A stretch of DNA of 64,000 nucleotides, taken from the NCBI GenBank assembly GCA_902761145.1, contig CACWJA010000002.1:62001-126000 (forward strand), written 5' to 3'. Within the stretch, counting starts at the first letter, position 1. Each line of letters begins with the position of its first letter. Shown here in pieces: positions 44,108-53,023 of this stretch. Position numbers and translations under genes: made by a program. The notes below the pieces were generated by a model. The model was not told where the DNA came from, searched no databases, and worked only from the letters and a program-made list of their open reading frames with translations. Source of the DNA: an uncultured bacterium (lineage in GTDB: Bacteria; Patescibacteriota; Saccharimonadia; Saccharimonadales; Saccharimonadaceae).

Positions 44108-46061
44108 AGCATCTCGTCTGATATGCATGCTCGCGTGCGGGCTGGCTATAGCTTTTACTACTTGGCTGTTGATGAGGGTAGCAACAACCAGTGGTGGCCT
44201 GGCGGTGGAAGTCACTTATAAGCTACCAAAGTTTGCAAGCTTGGAAAACTTGCCACGCCTAGACACTGGAACTTATGCCGTAGCGATAGATGGTGAGATA
44301 GTTGCTGGGCAAAAATCTCAAGAAATTCGCCCTACCGCAAGTATGGCTAAAATGATACTGGCATTAGCCGTCATGCAAGAAAAACCTTTTAATCTTGGTG
44401 AAAAAGGCGAAATAATCACAATAAATGATGAGTTTTATCACATATATCAGGAATACCTTAAAAATGACGGGTCTACGTCGGCAGTGGAAGTAGGGGAAGA
44501 AATCAGCGAATACGATGCACTCGTATCTGTAATGCTAGCATCTAGCAATAATATGGCAGACACATTAGCCATCTGGGCTTTTGGATCATTAGACGATTAT
44601 CAGGATTATGCAAATGAAATGCTCGGAGGCTGGGGGCTCGGAAATACCAGAGTAGGGATTGACGCCAGTGGTTTTGACGAAAGCACTACTAGCTCGGCTA
44701 GCGATTTGGCTAAGATAGGTACACGTGCGATGATGGACCCAATACTCGGAGAGATAGTGTCATTACAAGAATACGAAGTTCCTGTAGCTGGCAAGCTAGC
44801 AAACACAAATGCTATTCTGGGACAATATAATATTAGCGGTGTGAAAACTGGCTATGCTGGAGACGCTTCCGGATATTGCCTTACATCTGGATACAGAGAA
44901 GGCAACCATATTATTGTTACTACACTAATGGGAGCACCTAGTAGAGAAGTATCTTTTACGCATAGTTTAGAAGTAACTAAGACAATGCAAAGCGAAGCTC
45001 CGGTTGCGAAAATAGTCTCAGCTGGCGACGAAGTTGGATATTTGGATAGTTGGTGGACTGGAAAAATTATTATTACCGCCACCGAAGATGTGTATGGGAT
45101 AGGGTGGAATGATGCAATAACAAACATTGATCTAAATATGACGGGGCAAAGTGGGATGTTAAAAATCACTATTGGCTCGAGCATATATAATATAAATGTC
45201 TCCGCCGAAGAATACAATATGGAGCCTAGTTTATTCGACAAGGTTCGGCACGCATTCGGCTGGCAATATAGTGAGCCAGCACAGCATGTCGCAACCGCAG
45301 AAGACACTGATGCGCCGGTGGAGCCTGGTCAGCCTTCTAGAGATATACAGCAGGTAAATACAGAAATAGATCCAGCAACACTGGTACCCATCACGGGGGC
45401 AAATTCCGATAACTGCACCATAAAATATGGCTCTCTGATGTTGGTTAATCCAAATTTTCCCGTGGAGACTGATTTTATTGCAGCCAGAAAGTCGGAGTTA
45501 GTAAGTATTTATTCTCTTTATGGGATAGTAGAAGGTAATCCTGGCAATGGAGATAACTTGTTAGATGCAGATGCTGCTACACATATTAATGACATGGTCA
45601 AGGCGTATGAAGCAGAATATCCTGGTCATACCCTAGAAACCAGATCATGCTTTCGTGCCGTGGGCACTAACTGTGGTAGACTTTGTGCCTCTACTGGAGA
45701 AAGCGACCACCATACAGGGCTAACTTGCGATTTATTAGACCCATCCTATGGGGAAGAATTAAATACAGATAATTATGCTCAACACGTGGATTGGCAATGG
45801 CTAAAGGCTAATTCGTATAAATATGGGTTTATTGATAGATTCCCAGAGGCATGGGCAGGTGGATCAATGAGTGATCCACTCAATGTAGATGAAAACGGCT
45901 CAACTGGGCTATACGAGACTTGGCATTACCGCTACGTAGGGATCGAGCATGCCACTAATATAGCCACAGGTAAGTATAATAATAGAGAATATGATTCTCT
46001 GGAGCACTATCTAAAGGCGCGCGGACTCATAAACGACTTAAAGGCAGGTGTCTGCAAGTAG
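44082..46061 (+). CDS. Bifunctional D-alanyl-D-alanine carboxypeptidase: S11 domain fused to VanY (M15B)
   Basis: 659 residues from GTG 44082. A signal-anchor helix (about 12-33), then a penicillin-binding S11 domain with S87-x-x-K90 (PTASMAK), S154-S155-N156 and K255-T256-G257 (GVKTGYAGD). After an acidic/Pro linker (about 400-440) comes a VanY/M15B domain with SDHHTGLTCD (541-550, zinc His and Asp) and ETWHYRYVG (612-620, catalytic Glu and His). Several extra Cys (523, 531, 535, 549) suggest disulfides. Both halves should trim D-Ala from peptidoglycan peptides outside the membrane. A serine and a zinc enzyme with the same target in one chain is unusual. Confidence 0.9.
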   Translation: MKKRSRTLKASRLICMLACGLAIAFTTWLLMRVATTSGGLAVEVTYKLPKFASLENLPRLDTGTYAVAIDGEIVAGQKSQEIRPTASMAKMILALAVMQEKPFNLGEKGEIITINDEFYHIYQEYLKNDGSTSAVEVGEEISEYDALVSVMLASSNNMADTLAIWAFGSLDDYQDYANEMLGGWGLGNTRVGIDASGFDESTTSSASDLAKIGTRAMMDPILGEIVSLQEYEVPVAGKLANTNAILGQYNISGVKTGYAGDASGYCLTSGYREGNHIIVTTLMGAPSREVSFTHSLEVTKTMQSEAPVAKIVSAGDEVGYLDSWWTGKIIITATEDVYGIGWNDAITNIDLNMTGQSGMLKITIGSSIYNINVSAEEYNMEPSLFDKVRHAFGWQYSEPAQHVATAEDTDAPVEPGQPSRDIQQVNTEIDPATLVPITGANSDNCTIKYGSLMLVNPNFPVETDFIAARKSELVSIYSLYGIVEGNPGNGDNLLDADAATHINDMVKAYEAEYPGHTLETRSCFRAVGTNCGRLCASTGESDHHTGLTCDLLDPSYGEELNTDNYAQHVDWQWLKANSYKYGFIDRFPEAWAGGSMSDPLNVDENGSTGLYETWHYRYVGIEHATNIATGKYNNREYDSLEHYLKARGLINDLKAGVCK

Positions 46062-46085
46062 TATGATATAATGTGATGATAAATT

Positions 46086-47837
46086 ATGCTTAAATTATTT
46101 AGATATCTTAAACCATATTGGTGGCAGGTGGCACTGTTAATGCTCGCTACTGGCGGAGAGGTTTTTGGCACTTTGCAATTGCCTGCATTGATGGCTGACA
46201 TTATTAATAACGGAATAGCGGCCGAAAACACCGATTATATTTGGCAGACTGGGTTAGTGATGGTGGGCATAGCTATATTATCGGCAATGTGCGCACTGGC
46301 ATCTAGTTTTTTGTCGGCAAAAGTTGGTGCGAATTTTGCCAGAGATATACGTGACGACCTATATAAGAAGGTGACAAGTCTTAATATGGCAGATATTAGG
46401 AACTATAGCACTGCTTCACTTATCAACCGTACCACCAATGATGTAAATCAAGTGCAGCAGGTGACAATGATGATGCTGTCCGTGATGCTGCTTGCGCCTA
46501 TGTTCTGTATAGTGTCATTAATTATGGCCATACGGACCGCACCCGACATGACTTGGATAATGGCTGTTGGGATTGCCGCCATCGTAACTTCCGTTGTGAT
46601 AATAATGATGATGGTGATACCGAAATTCAAGATTTATCAAAAATTATTAGACAGAATTACTCTCATCACGCGAGAAAATCTCACTGGACTACGCGTAATC
46701 AGAGCCTTTAACAACGAAAGCTTGGAGAGAGAAAAATTTGAAAGCACCAACGATGATCTGACAAAATTATCTATTTACTTGGATAAAATACTTAAACTGG
46801 CTGGACCCCTAATTAATATTATTTTTAATGGGCTTACACTACTGTGTACGTATATTGGCATTACTTTGCTTAATAAAGATTTCAGCTATCTCGGTGACAT
46901 GTCGGCATTTGCGCAGTATGTGAGCTTCGTGATGATGTCATTCTTAATGATGTCGATGATGTTTGTAATGATCCCGCGCGCGAATGTTTGCGCTGGGCGT
47001 ATTAATGAAGTACTTAAAATTAAGCCTAAAATACAGTGGAGGACGGAAACAAATGGTATTCCTAGCAAAGTTGCGTCTGTAGAGTTTCGTAATGTTGATT
47101 TTCGCTACCCAGGCGCAGAAGAAAAAATGCTAGACAATATCACTTTCACTGCTAAAGCTGGGGAATCCACGGCGTTTATAGGTTCTACTGGATCTGGAAA
47201 GTCTACTTTGATCAATCTGGTGCCTAGATTCTATGAAGTCACTAGTGGCGAGATACTCGTGAATGGTATTAACGTCAAAGATTATCAGAAGGATGATCTT
47301 ATGAAGCGTATTGGCCTGGTACCACAGCGTGGATTGCTATTTGCTGGTACCGTAAAAAGTAATATTATGTTTGGTGCGCCAAACGCTACTATGGATCAAG
47401 TAAAAGATGCGGCGAGAATAGCACAGGCTAATAAGTTCATCGAAAAACTATCTGGTGGGTACAACGCACATATTGCTCAAGGTGGCACTAATGTATCTGG
47501 CGGCCAAAAACAGCGACTATCCATAGCGCGCGCTGTATGTAAAAACCCTGATATATTCATATTCGATGATTCTTTTTCAGCGCTTGACATGAAGACGGAC
47601 GCAAAGCTGCGCGAGGCACTACATCCAATCACTAAAGACATGGTCGTACTAGTGGTGGCTCAACGTGTAAATACTATCAAAAATGCCGATCAAATAGTAG
47701 TATTGGATGAGGGTAAGATAGTGGGGAAGGGCACGCATGTAGAGCTGTTACAAAAATGTAAAGTATACAAAGACATCGTAAAATCGCAGTTGTCCGATAA
47801 AGAGTTTGAAAAAGAGATAAGGATGGCAAATGCATAA
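46086..47837 (+). CDS. ABC transporter, exporter type, subunit 1
   Basis: 583 residues: six-helix transmembrane domain (about 15-310), then an ATPase with Walker A FIGSTGSGKSTLINLV, Q-loop VPQRGLLFAGTV, signature NVSGGQKQRLSIARAV, Walker B PDIFIFDDSFSALD and H-loop replaced by Q (VLVVAQRVNT). The Glu after Walker B is also Asp-Ser (DDSFS), so this is the degenerate-site partner. ATG 46086 lies 13 nt after TGATATAAT. Overlaps subunit 2 by 8 nt, so they form a heterodimer. Confidence 0.93.
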   Translation: MLKLFRYLKPYWWQVALLMLATGGEVFGTLQLPALMADIINNGIAAENTDYIWQTGLVMVGIAILSAMCALASSFLSAKVGANFARDIRDDLYKKVTSLNMADIRNYSTASLINRTTNDVNQVQQVTMMMLSVMLLAPMFCIVSLIMAIRTAPDMTWIMAVGIAAIVTSVVIIMMMVIPKFKIYQKLLDRITLITRENLTGLRVIRAFNNESLEREKFESTNDDLTKLSIYLDKILKLAGPLINIIFNGLTLLCTYIGITLLNKDFSYLGDMSAFAQYVSFVMMSFLMMSMMFVMIPRANVCAGRINEVLKIKPKIQWRTETNGIPSKVASVEFRNVDFRYPGAEEKMLDNITFTAKAGESTAFIGSTGSGKSTLINLVPRFYEVTSGEILVNGINVKDYQKDDLMKRIGLVPQRGLLFAGTVKSNIMFGAPNATMDQVKDAARIAQANKFIEKLSGGYNAHIAQGGTNVSGGQKQRLSIARAVCKNPDIFIFDDSFSALDMKTDAKLREALHPITKDMVVLVVAQRVNTIKNADQIVVLDEGKIVGKGTHVELLQKCKVYKDIVKSQLSDKEFEKEIRMANA

Positions 47838-49620
47838 TCACGGAATGAGTGGAGCGCCAAAGCAAAAAAAGAGCGCTGGCGATACAGCAAAAGCTTTTAT
47901 GAAATTTTTGGTTTCTATCAAAAAGTACCGCGGGTTATTAATATTATCCGTTGTCCTTGCGATGGGGTCTGCAGTACTCGGGATATTTATTCCTAAAATA
48001 CTTGGAGATATGACAAATATCGCCGTAGACACTTTCCCGAACATTGATTTTGGTACTATTATAGGCAAAGTATGGTTAGTAGTCGGGTTATTTGTGTCTT
48101 CCGCCGTACTTAATTATATCCAAGCGTATATTCTAACCATAGTATCAGCCAAGTATACGCGAGATCTACGTAACCAAATGATAGGCAAGATATCCAGGTT
48201 GCCAATAGCGTATTTTGATAAAAATCAATACGGCGACACATTATCTAGAATGACTAATGATATAGAAGTAATTGCGACTTCATTGTCGCAGGAGGTTACT
48301 GACGTATCATTAAGTTTTACCATGCTAGTGGGCATAATGATAATAATGCTAACCATTTCCGTACCGTTGTCTCTTATTTCTTTTGTGGTGGTGCCAATAT
48401 CAGTAATAGTAGTAGGAAAAATAATGGGGCACGCACAAAAATATTTCGTAGATCGTCAAACTACTCTTGGCGCGCTCAATAGTCGTATAGAAGAAGACTA
48501 TTCTGGCCAAATAATTATCAAATCCAATTCGCATGAGGCTACGTCTATACGGGAATTTGGAGAGGTTAATCAAAAACTTACTAAAATCACCATGAGAGCG
48601 CAATTTTTGTCATCTTTATCTTTCCCGGTTACACATATATTCACCAACCTTGGGTATGTGGCCATAGCTGTACTTGGTGGAATTTTTACTATTAGTGGAC
48701 AATTGACTATTGGAGCATTGCAAGCATTTATACAATACGTATCTAGATTTAATAGACCTATTACCGAAATAGCATCTACTACATCTACGATTCAAAGTTT
48801 ATTGGCATCTAGCGAAAGAATCTTTGAATTCCTAAATGAGCCGGAAGAAGAACCAGATCCAGAACCAGCTCAGACCATAGAAAAGGTCAAGGGCGAGGTG
48901 GAATTCCACGACGTAAACTTTGGCTACCTCAATAATACGCCAATAATAAAGAATTTTTCTGTAAAAGTAAAGCCGGGTATGAAAGTAGCGATAGTGGGGC
49001 CGACTGGGGCTGGAAAAACTACTATTATTAATTTACTAATGAGATTTTATGATCCCAATTCAGGCTATATCACTATAGACGGCATACCTACACGCGAGAT
49101 GAAGCGGGCAGACGTGAGGAAATTATTTGGCATGGTACTCCAAGACACCTGGTTATTTAATGGTACGGTAGAGGAGAACTTGCGATACGGCAATCAAAAA
49201 GCTACATTAGAGGACATAAAACGCGCAGCCAAGGCTAGTAATATACATCACGTGATAGAAGCTTTGCCGCACGCATATCGCTCAGAAATATCTGAAGATT
49301 CTGACAATATTTCTGCTGGTGAAAAACAGCTTATCACTATAGCGCGCGCTATGGTGGCAAATCCGCCAATGATGATACTTGACGAGGCTACATCCAATGT
49401 AGATACGCGTACCGAACAGCTAATACAAGATTCTTTTGAAAAACTTACCCACGGCAGAACATCTTTTGTAATAGCGCATCGGCTATCCACTATCCGCAAT
49501 TCTGACCTTATCCTCGTAATGAAAGACGGCAACATAGTAGAACAGGGGAATCATGCTGAGCTCCTAAAACAAAAAGGGTTCTACGCAGAGCTATATAATT
49601 CGCAATTTGCGGAGAATTAA
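47830..49620 (+). CDS. ABC transporter, exporter type, subunit 2
   Basis: 596 residues: six-helix domain (about 35-330) and ATPase with Walker A IVGPTGAGKTTIINLL, Q-loop VLQDTWLFNGTV, signature variant NISAGEKQLITIARAM, Walker B PPMMILDEATSNVD with the catalytic Glu, and H-loop FVIAHRLSTI. This is the canonical half; with subunit 1 it makes a heterodimeric drug/lipid/peptide-type exporter. Substrate unknown. Confidence 0.93.
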   Translation: MHNHGMSGAPKQKKSAGDTAKAFMKFLVSIKKYRGLLILSVVLAMGSAVLGIFIPKILGDMTNIAVDTFPNIDFGTIIGKVWLVVGLFVSSAVLNYIQAYILTIVSAKYTRDLRNQMIGKISRLPIAYFDKNQYGDTLSRMTNDIEVIATSLSQEVTDVSLSFTMLVGIMIIMLTISVPLSLISFVVVPISVIVVGKIMGHAQKYFVDRQTTLGALNSRIEEDYSGQIIIKSNSHEATSIREFGEVNQKLTKITMRAQFLSSLSFPVTHIFTNLGYVAIAVLGGIFTISGQLTIGALQAFIQYVSRFNRPITEIASTTSTIQSLLASSERIFEFLNEPEEEPDPEPAQTIEKVKGEVEFHDVNFGYLNNTPIIKNFSVKVKPGMKVAIVGPTGAGKTTIINLLMRFYDPNSGYITIDGIPTREMKRADVRKLFGMVLQDTWLFNGTVEENLRYGNQKATLEDIKRAAKASNIHHVIEALPHAYRSEISEDSDNISAGEKQLITIARAMVANPPMMILDEATSNVDTRTEQLIQDSFEKLTHGRTSFVIAHRLSTIRNSDLILVMKDGNIVEQGNHAELLKQKGFYAELYNSQFAEN

Positions 49621-49680
49621 TTTTATACTGCATTTTACTGTATCTTGGAAACTACGGATGAACACTGCATGGTAGTTACA

Positions 49681-49805
49681 TTATCTACTACATTTCGGAA
49701 GCTACGTGATATGGTAAGTAATTTTACCATATCACTTCGCCCCTCCGGCGACCAAACTCGCTAAAGCCAAGTTTGGTCTTAATGTTCCTCAATTGTAGTA
49801 GATAA
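49681..49805 (+). repeat. Structured palindromic repeat R2 (complete)
   Basis: Outer arms TTATCTACTACA (49681-49692) and TGTAGTAGATAA (49794-49805) are perfect complements. Inside: TTTCGGAAGCTAC, hairpin 1 GTGATATGGTAA/TTACCATATCAC (49706-49735), a small CGCC/GGCG stem (49738-49750), and hairpin 2 GACCAAACT/AGTTTGGTC (49750-49778), then CTTAATGTTCCTCAAT. Diverged fragments of the same family flank it (49640-49678 and 49815-49882). The 49621-49909 gap holds only this. Confidence 0.88.
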
Positions 49806-49909
49806 TATAAATACACTTCACTCCTCCAGCGATAAAGCTTACTAAGGTCAAGTTTGACCTTAATACCTCTCAATACTAACAAACAATACTACGAGACGAT
49901 GTTTTAATG

Positions 49910-50536
49910 CTAGATATTAAATGTTTTTTTGATTTTAGTAAATACCTCTTCAATAGTGCCGGAGGCATCGATGGTGGGAATATTGTATTCTTTAGCTACC
50001 TTGAGATAGGCTGGATTTATTTTTTGCTGAAAAGCGTCACCTTTAGATTTCCATACTTCGGTTTTGCGATCCCATTTTTTGTCTGCCTGTATACCTAGGC
50101 GCTTTACCTGCTCTTTGCGGCTAAGTGTAAGTATGGCTATTTTGTCTGGAGTAAAATATCTTGGTGGCATGATAGCCTTGTGTGCTTTTACTATCACGGA
50201 GCGGCTAACGCCAGCGCCATAGCCCTCGTAGATGAGAGTCGAAAGCCAACTGCGTGCCGTCACTACCACACCGCCACGCTTCAGGGTGGGCTCGGCTAGC
50301 TTACGCCACTGTTCATAACGGTTAATCAAGTATAGCAGTACTCTGGTACGGTGATCGATGTCTTGATTAGAACCGTAGTTTAGCTTGGCGATCTCGGAAA
50401 CAAATTCATCATCACTGCCAGTACCAGACTCAGCATAAAAGGCGACTTCTTTGCCTTGTTTTTTAAAGTAATCAGCAACCAGCTTGGCCTGAGTATCTTT
50501 GCCGGTACCGTCTTGCCCTTCTATCACGATATGCAT
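49910..50536 (-). CDS. tmk: Thymidylate kinase
   Basis: 208 residues. P-loop IEGQDGTGKDTQAKLV at the N-terminus, RYEQWRKLAEP, and VVTARSWLSTLIYEGYGAG in place of the usual DRYxxSxxAYQ block. It phosphorylates dTMP to dTDP. Its start codon overlaps the end of tdk, so salvage (Tdk) and the next step (Tmk) are coupled. The LID region is divergent, but the fold and neighbour make the call good. Confidence 0.88.
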   Translation of the reverse strand: MHIVIEGQDGTGKDTQAKLVADYFKKQGKEVAFYAESGTGSDDEFVSEIAKLNYGSNQDIDHRTRVLLYLINRYEQWRKLAEPTLKRGGVVVTARSWLSTLIYEGYGAGVSRSVIVKAHKAIMPPRYFTPDKIAILTLSRKEQVKRLGIQADKKWDRKTEVWKSKGDAFQQKINPAYLKVAKEYNIPTIDASGTIEEVFTKIKKTFNI

Positions 50537-51174
50537 TATTTGCTCTCCTTTTTGCTATTAACAGGGGCAATATCGGAACTTTGATGCGCGCTTTTATGAA
50601 GGTATTTTTCGTAGCAAGCTGGGCAAAGTGCGCGGTATTCTATATCCGTAGTGCCGTCGTCTATGAGAATGTCTGGACCGTCGATTACTAGATTCCCATC
50701 TAGGAATCTGGTATTGCGCGTGGCTTTGCGGCCACATTCACAGATAGTCTTGATTTCCTCTATGTCATGCGCAATTTGCAGTAATCTAGTGGCACCTTCG
50801 AAGCCATTGTCTTTTTGGCGGAAGTTTAGCCGCAATCCGTAGGCCATTACTGGTATATCTAGGTCGATCGTGATGAGCATTAGCTGATCTACCTGTTCTG
50901 GCGTCATAAAATGTGCCTCATCTACCAGTATGCAGCTGACTTTTGAAAATCGCTTAGCAATAATATCGTAGAGATCCATGTCGCGCGTAAAGCAAATATC
51001 TGTCTCGCGTTCTGGACCAATGCGTGTAAGTAACTTGGTGCCGTTCTTGGTGTCAGTAGCTGGCTTGATTACGCAGACTTTATGGCCGCGCTCTTCATAG
51101 TTGAACGCCACTTGCAAAAGCTGCATGGTCTTGCCACACCCCATAGCCCCGTACCTAAAATATAGTTTCGCCAT
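50536..51174 (-). CDS. tdk: Thymidine kinase
   Basis: 212 residues from ATG 51174, chosen because AGAGGT lies just upstream and MAKLYFRYGAMGCGKTMQLL starts the family fold. Walker A GAMGCGKT, lid/Walker B VSCILVDEAHFM, and zinc ligands ICECGRK and CPACYEK are present. It makes dTMP from thymidine, fitting a salvage-based lifestyle. Operon with tmk. Confidence 0.95.
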   Translation of the reverse strand: MAKLYFRYGAMGCGKTMQLLQVAFNYEERGHKVCVIKPATDTKNGTKLLTRIGPERETDICFTRDMDLYDIIAKRFSKVSCILVDEAHFMTPEQVDQLMLITIDLDIPVMAYGLRLNFRQKDNGFEGATRLLQIAHDIEEIKTICECGRKATRNTRFLDGNLVIDGPDILIDDGTTDIEYRALCPACYEKYLHKSAHQSSDIAPVNSKKESK

Positions 51175-51228
51175 AATACCTCTTTGAATAATTATAACAT
51201 AGCGACAACTCAATGTTTGGTTTTGCTT

Positions 51229-51360
51229 TATAATTCACCGTATTTCGGAAGCTACGTGATGTGATAGAAAAAAATATTATCACATCACTCCGCCCCTTCG
51301 GCGGCCAAACTCGCTAAAGCTAAGTTTGGCCTTAATATTCCTCAATACCGGTGAATTATA
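51229..51360 (+). repeat. Structured palindromic repeat R3 (complete, different outer stem)
   Basis: Outer arms TATAATTCACCG (51229-51240) and CGGTGAATTATA (51349-51360) are perfect complements but differ in sequence from R2. The core is conserved: TATTTCGGAAGCTAC, hairpin 1 GTGATGTGATA/TATCACATCAC (51256-51288), CCGCCCCTTCGGCGG, hairpin 2 GGCCAAACT/AGTTTGGCC (51303-51331), CTTAATATTCCTCAAT. Lies between divergent tdk and ung. Confidence 0.9.
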
Positions 51361-51414
51361 CAGCAGTGCTTCAATGGAATAGATTATTAGACGATATTGA
51401 TATATAATATGTTC

Positions 51415-52062
51415 ATGCACGAGAGCTGGAAACCTTTTTTAAAATCAGAATTTGAGAAGCCTTATTTCAAGGAACTGTCGGAGTTTTTACACGCAGAGTA
51501 TGACACCAAGACGATATTTCCGCCTAAGCAGCTAGTGTTTTCGGCGTTTGCTACAGATCTAAACGAAGTGAAAGTTGTAATACTAGGGCAAGACCCGTAT
51601 CATACTCCAGGTGCAGCTGAGGGGCTTGCTTTTTCTGTGCCACGATCACAACCAATACCACCGTCGCTAATCAATATATACAAGGAAATAGATAGCGACA
51701 TCGGGCGACATACCAATACTTCGGGAAGCCTAAGAAGCTGGCAAAAACAAGGCGTACTATTATTAAACACCGTTCTTACTGTAGAAGCGCATAAGCCAAA
51801 ATCGCATAGCGGTAAGGGTTGGGAGATTTTTACGACAGAAGTGATAAAATACCTAAATGATACTCGTCCGCATCTAGTATTTATATTATGGGGGAGGGAT
51901 GCGAGGAACAAAAAATCACTAATAGATAGCAATAAACATCTAATATTAGAATCGCCGCATCCGTCACCGCTATCTGCGCATGCTGGATTTTTTGGTAACC
52001 ACCATTTCTCCAAAACAAATGAATTCTTGAAAAGTAATAATTTAAAAGAGATCGTTTGGTAA
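51415..52062 (+). CDS. ung: Uracil-DNA glycosylase
   Basis: 215 residues from ATG 51415, chosen because TATAAT (51403-51408) ends 6 nt before it. VVILGQDPYHTPGAAEGLAFS (water-activating Asp), LLLNTVLTVE, and SPHPSPLSAHAGFFG (catalytic His loop) are all present: a family-1 UDG that excises uracil. Convergent with the dCMP deaminase gene, 8 nt apart. Deaminase plus UDG beside thymidylate genes fits dUTP/uracil control. Confidence 0.96.
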   Translation: MHESWKPFLKSEFEKPYFKELSEFLHAEYDTKTIFPPKQLVFSAFATDLNEVKVVILGQDPYHTPGAAEGLAFSVPRSQPIPPSLINIYKEIDSDIGRHTNTSGSLRSWQKQGVLLLNTVLTVEAHKPKSHSGKGWEIFTTEVIKYLNDTRPHLVFILWGRDARNKKSLIDSNKHLILESPHPSPLSAHAGFFGNHHFSKTNEFLKSNNLKEIVW

Positions 52063-52070
52063 CTTAGATA

Positions 52071-52619
52071 CTAAACCCATTTGATTAATCTTTTGTATTC
52101 TTTGGAATCTTTGGGATAATCATCTAGTATATCTTCGATATATGTCTTGCCGTTGGTGAGGTTGAGCGTCTTGACGTCTGGCATCGACGACAACAAGCGT
52201 ATAACGGCTTCGTCTGTATCTATATTAGTCATAGATTTCGTAGGATCGGTAGAGTGTGAGTGTACGCGTAGCTCCTTGTATACGAAGCGCTTAATACCAG
52301 CCTGCAAACAGTATTTGAGGCAGTTGTCGCAGGTGGCGACACGATTATACACAGTGCAGCCAGTAAGATCTTGATGAGCAAAGATAAGAGCATTCATCTC
52401 GGAATGAATGGAAAAATAATATTTCATGGGGCGCTCGGATAGCGTCATTTTGGACTCGTCGGCGCCTTGTAACATGCCGTTGTAACCCAGCGATACTACG
52501 CGTTTATTAGCATCTACTATTACGCAGCCCATTTTGCTAGATGGGTCTTTGGACTTCATGGCCGCAGTCTCGGCGATCTTCATAAAATATTCGTCCCATT
52601 CGTGCTGTTTGCCCGTCAT
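52071..52619 (-). CDS. Deoxycytidylate deaminase family protein (ComEB-like)
   Basis: 182 residues. The zinc site is seen in IHSEMNALIFA (HxE) and ATCDNCLKYCLQAGI (CxxC); DPSSKMGCVIVDANKRVVSLGYNGML opens the fold (quoted in parts DPSSKMGCVIVD and LGYNGML). It converts dCMP to dUMP, a precursor of dTMP. Start ATG 52619 follows TTGGAGGAAAT. An alternative is another cytidine-deaminase-fold enzyme, but the length and motifs fit dCMP deaminase. Confidence 0.9.
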   Translation of the reverse strand: MTGKQHEWDEYFMKIAETAAMKSKDPSSKMGCVIVDANKRVVSLGYNGMLQGADESKMTLSERPMKYYFSIHSEMNALIFAHQDLTGCTVYNRVATCDNCLKYCLQAGIKRFVYKELRVHSHSTDPTKSMTNIDTDEAVIRLLSSMPDVKTLNLTNGKTYIEDILDDYPKDSKEYKRLIKWV

Positions 52620-52749
52620 ATTTCCTCCAAGTTGGGTTTATTATATCATACTGTAACTCTATTGTATAATTCAATATACTACATCTTGTATGCTTTGCAT
52701 TGTCTGTTGCATCTTGGAGACTATAGATAAGTATCGTGTAGCAGTTACA

Positions 52750-52914
52750 TTATCTACTGCATTTCGGAAGCTACGTGATGTAGTAAATAATTTTACCACA
52801 TCACTCCGCCCCTAACGCTCGCTTTGCTTCGCTAGAGCGTCCCAAGGGGCTTACGGCGGCAAAATCTACCTAAAGGTAAATTTTGCCTTAATGTTCCTCA
52901 ATTGTAGTAGATAA
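52750..52914 (+). repeat. Structured palindromic repeat R4 (complete, with extra hairpin)
   Basis: Outer arms TTATCTACTGCA (52750-52761) and TGTAGTAGATAA (52903-52914), with one G-T pair. Hairpin 1 GTGATGTAGTAA/TTACCACATCAC (52776-52804), an inserted stem ACGCTC/GAGCGT (52815-52840) inside CCCCT/AGGGG, hairpin 2 GGCAAAAT/ATTTTGCC (52858-52887). The start is again TTTCGGAAGCTAC. A diverged partial copy precedes it (52708-52748). The 52620-53023 gap holds only this and the cutinase promoter region. Confidence 0.88.
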
Positions 52915-53023
52915 TATAACCTTGTTATTCATTTCTGGCTACCAGAAACTGCATCTTCACTTGGGGGTTGTAATTTTTACAATAATATGTTTTATTTTAT
53001 ACCATAATTTAAAGAGGAGAATT

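Noticed and set aside
49681-52914. R elements as ordinary rho-independent terminators
   Set aside because: They have several stems inside an outer stem, lack T runs after the stems, and also occur between divergent genes (R3).
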